NCBI RefSeq assembly: GCF_900113065.1
Contig: NZ_FOOA01000018.1
Location: forward strand, 1-64,000
Source: Aureimonas phyllosphaerae
GTDB taxonomy: Bacteria; Pseudomonadota; Alphaproteobacteria; Rhizobiales; Rhizobiaceae
DNA length: 64,000 nucleotides
Direction: 5' to 3'
Made by a program: the position numbers and the translations under genes. Position 1 is the stretch's first letter; each line of letters opens with the position of its first letter. This document shows positions 62,066 to 64,000 of the stretch, piece after piece. The notes beneath the pieces were generated by a model. That model was not told where the DNA came from and ran no database searches. It saw nothing but the letters and a program-made list of their open reading frames with translations.

Positions 62066-63361
62066 ATGATCAACAGGCGTAACCTTTTGGCGGCCACCGC
62101 GGCGGTCGGTATGCTCGCCGCGTTCCCGGAAGCCTCCGTGGCGCAGGACAAGCCGTTCGACGGCGTGCAGCTTTCGGTGTTGATGGAAGGCCATCCCACG
62201 ACCGACGCCATCGGCAAGATGCTGCCGGAGTTCACGGAAGCCACGGGCATCGACGTCGCCCTCGAGGTGGTGCCCGAGCAGGACATCACGGCAAAGACCC
62301 TTCTCGAGTTCTCCTCGCGTTCCGGCCGCTACGATGTCGTCCAGAACAACATCATCTACGTTCCGGGATTCGTCGCCTCGAAATACATCGTCCCGATGGA
62401 CGAGACGCTGGCGAAATATCCACAGTATTTCGACAAGGCCGACTTCGTTCCCGGCTACTTCAACACCAACGTCGTCGACGGAAAGACGTACGGGCTTCCC
62501 GTGTACGGCGAGAGCACCTTCCTGATGTACCGGAAGGACCTCTTCCAGGAATACGGGCTGTCCGAGCCCAAGAGCTTCGAGGACATGGAGGCCGCGGCCA
62601 AGACGGTCTCCGAGGAGACGAACAAGCAGATCGCCGGCATCACCATGCGCGGCCGTCAGGGCATCGAAGGTGTCTACGTTTGGGCCGCCTACCTGTGGGG
62701 CTTTGGCGGCTCGTTCCTCGACGCGTCGGGCAAGTCCGCATTGGCGACGCCCGAGGGGATCGCGGCGCTCGACGCCTTCACCAAGGTCCTGCGCGACTAC
62801 GGCCCGGTGGGCGTCGCCAACTTCGGCTGGGAGGAGAACCGCCTCCTGTTCCAGCAGGGCAAGGCCGCAATGACGCTCGACGCTACCGTGAACGGCGCGT
62901 TCAACGAGGACCCCACGATCTCGGCGGTTGCCGGGAAGGTCGGATACGTTCCGGTCCCGATGAAGTCCTCGTCGCCGAAGGGCGGTTCGTCCTCGCTCGC
63001 GGTCCACAGCCTCTATGTGAACGCCGACTCCCAGAACCAGGAGGCGGCGGCCGTCTTCGCGGCTTGGGCCACCGCGAAGGAGCAGCAGCTCAAGTCCATG
63101 GAGACCGACCCGAACTCCGGCGTTACGTCGCTTGCCGCGCTCAACGGCGAGTCCTTCGGCAAGCGCTACGGGGCCTTCAAGGACGCGATGCTCGCCGCGA
63201 TCGAGCAGGGCAACCCGCAGTACCTGCCGACGATCGACAAGGCCAACGAGGTGATCAACAACACCGGGATCGCGGTCTCCAAGGCCCTTGCCGGCGCCGA
63301 GAGCGCGTCCAACGCCCTCAAGGAAGCCGATACGGCCAACAACGCCGCGCTCGCCCGCTGA
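62066..63361 (+). CDS. ABC transporter sugar-binding protein (family 1)
   Basis: 431 residues. The N-terminus NRRNLLAATAAVGMLAAF has a twin-arginine-like start and a cleavage site near SVA/QDKP. The type I extracellular binding fold shows LPEFTEATGIDVALEVVPEQ, YGLPVYGESTFLMYRKDLF and GKAAMTLDATVNGAF. It would bind a sugar or oligosaccharide, probably an amino sugar given its operon. A stem-loop follows the gene. Confidence 0.9.
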   Translation: MINRRNLLAATAAVGMLAAFPEASVAQDKPFDGVQLSVLMEGHPTTDAIGKMLPEFTEATGIDVALEVVPEQDITAKTLLEFSSRSGRYDVVQNNIIYVPGFVASKYIVPMDETLAKYPQYFDKADFVPGYFNTNVVDGKTYGLPVYGESTFLMYRKDLFQEYGLSEPKSFEDMEAAAKTVSEETNKQIAGITMRGRQGIEGVYVWAAYLWGFGGSFLDASGKSALATPEGIAALDAFTKVLRDYGPVGVANFGWEENRLLFQQGKAAMTLDATVNGAFNEDPTISAVAGKVGYVPVPMKSSSPKGGSSSLAVHSLYVNADSQNQEAAAVFAAWATAKEQQLKSMETDPNSGVTSLAALNGESFGKRYGAFKDAMLAAIEQGNPQYLPTIDKANEVINNTGIAVSKALAGAESASNALKEADTANNAALAR

Positions 63362-63370
63362 TCCCGGATC

Positions 63371-63409
63371 GACGGGGACCGGGACAGGTTCGTCCCGGTT
63401 CCCCTCGTC
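63371..63409 (+). terminator. Stem-loop between the binding-protein and permease genes
   Basis: An imperfect stem (GACGGGGACCGGGAC against GTCCCGGTTCCCCTCGTC) with two bulges and a 6-base loop, and no T-tract. Likely an mRNA-stabilising element that favours binding-protein expression over the permease genes, not a full terminator. Confidence 0.5.
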
Positions 63410-63426
63410 AACGCAAGGTGGCTCCC

Positions 63427-64000
63427 TTGACGACACTCGCCGATCCGACCCGCTACTTCCACCGGCCGATCGTCGCCGCGCTCGGCGTGGTGTCCGTGAT
63501 CCTGACGGCCTACGTCGTCTGGCTGACGCTCCGAGACGTCTCCCTGTTGCGGGCGGGCCAGGACACCTTCGTGGGCACGGCCAACTACGCCCGGCTGTGG
63601 AACGATCCGCGTGCCATATCGGCGCTGGTCCGGACCGTCTTCTTCACGGTGCTCGCGACAGGCATCGAGGTTGCCCTCGGCTTGGCGATCGTTCTCTTCC
63701 TGGACCGCAACTTCGCCTTCAAGCGCCTCGTCCGGGCTCTCCTGCTCGTTCCGATCATCATGACCCCGGTCGTGGTCGGCCTGACGTGGCGGTTCATCTT
63801 CGATCCCGCGACTGGCATGGCGAACTACTCGCTGTCCCTGCTGGGCCTCGGTCCGATCGACTGGCTCGGCAGCACCGACGTCGCCCTGTTCTCGGTCCTC
63901 ATCGCCGACGTTTGGCAGTGGACGCCCTTCGTGGTCCTCCTGGTCATGGCCGGCCTCGAATCCGCGCCGACAGACCCAATGGACGCGGCGCGTGTCGACG
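63427..64000 (+). CDS. ABC sugar transporter permease, UgpA/MalF type (3' end outside window)
   Basis: At least 191 residues from TTG 63427, which has AAGGTGG five bases upstream; no nearby ATG fits. Membrane helices are visible from residue about 16 onward (VAALGVVSVILTAYVVWLTL), then TANYARLWNDP, RTVFFTVLATGIEVALGLAI and LLLVPIIMTPVVVGLTWRF. The frame is open to the window end, where the EAA loop begins (LESAPTDPMDAARVD). It pairs with the preceding binding protein. Confidence 0.9.
   Translation, partial: MTTLADPTRYFHRPIVAALGVVSVILTAYVVWLTLRDVSLLRAGQDTFVGTANYARLWNDPRAISALVRTVFFTVLATGIEVALGLAIVLFLDRNFAFKRLVRALLLVPIIMTPVVVGLTWRFIFDPATGMANYSLSLLGLGPIDWLGSTDVALFSVLIADVWQWTPFVVLLVMAGLESAPTDPMDAARVD

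Overview
The window is GC-rich DNA, densely coding on both strands. The gene families (type II lumazine synthase beside dodecin, a Ku/LigD pair, TctABC, many ABC importers, TetR/MarR/RpiR/LysR regulators) point to an alphaproteobacterium, most likely of the Hyphomicrobiales. That placement is inferred from gene content only. No rRNA, tRNA or CRISPR array was recognised.

Layout. 1-8.2 kb: the 5' part of a chemotaxis receptor, a TetR regulator, and a divergent RND efflux operon with two adaptor genes (TriABC-like layout). 8.2-29.5 kb: an organosulfur region of three transcription units. The first (minus strand, 17048 to 8160) reads FMN reductase, SfnG-type sulfone monooxygenase, a Liv-type ABC importer, an SfnB-type flavoprotein, dodecin and lumazine synthase. 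The second (plus, 17547-24921) reads MetQNI-like importer, NtaA-family monooxygenase, flavin reductase, SsuD-type monooxygenase and an FAD/NAD(P)-binding protein. The third is a divergent pair: an SsuABC-like importer (minus) and another LLM monooxygenase (plus). All three intergenic regions carry a similar TAC-N7-GT-centred dyad, so they may share a regulator. The unit is read here as uptake and oxidative desulfurisation of organosulfur compounds under sulfur limitation, with flavin supply built into one operon.

29.8-37.2 kb: a DUF3606 protein, the NHEJ pair Ku and LigD, then a tightly overlapping plus-strand operon with a Tat-exported FAD-linked lactone-oxidase-like protein and three poorly known proteins, at least two of them membrane-associated. 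37.4-39.5 kb: a large RTX/beta-helix secreted protein. 39.8-46.3 kb: small regulator/target pairs: Rrf2 with a thioredoxin-reductase-like protein, TetR with an SDR (two tandem palindromic operators between them), an MFS exporter, and MarR with an NmrA-type protein (one perfect palindrome upstream).

46.3-55.7 kb: a catabolic island with a gamma-glutamyltransferase-fold amidohydrolase (HpxW-like), a cytosine-deaminase-like amidohydrolase, a TctCBA carboxylate importer, a PrpF/GalD-type isomerase and a divergent LysR regulator. Gene remnants lie on both sides of the hydrolase pair (an NAD-binding fragment and a hotdog thioesterase fragment). A decayed IS3-family element (55.8-57.0 kb) follows. 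57.3-64.0 kb: an amino-sugar region (Eis-like GNAT, RpiR regulator, ROK kinase NanK, epimerase NanE, Gfo/Idh/MocA oxidoreductase, sugar-binding protein, and an ABC permease cut by the window end). A short AT-rich motif recurs upstream of its two gene blocks.
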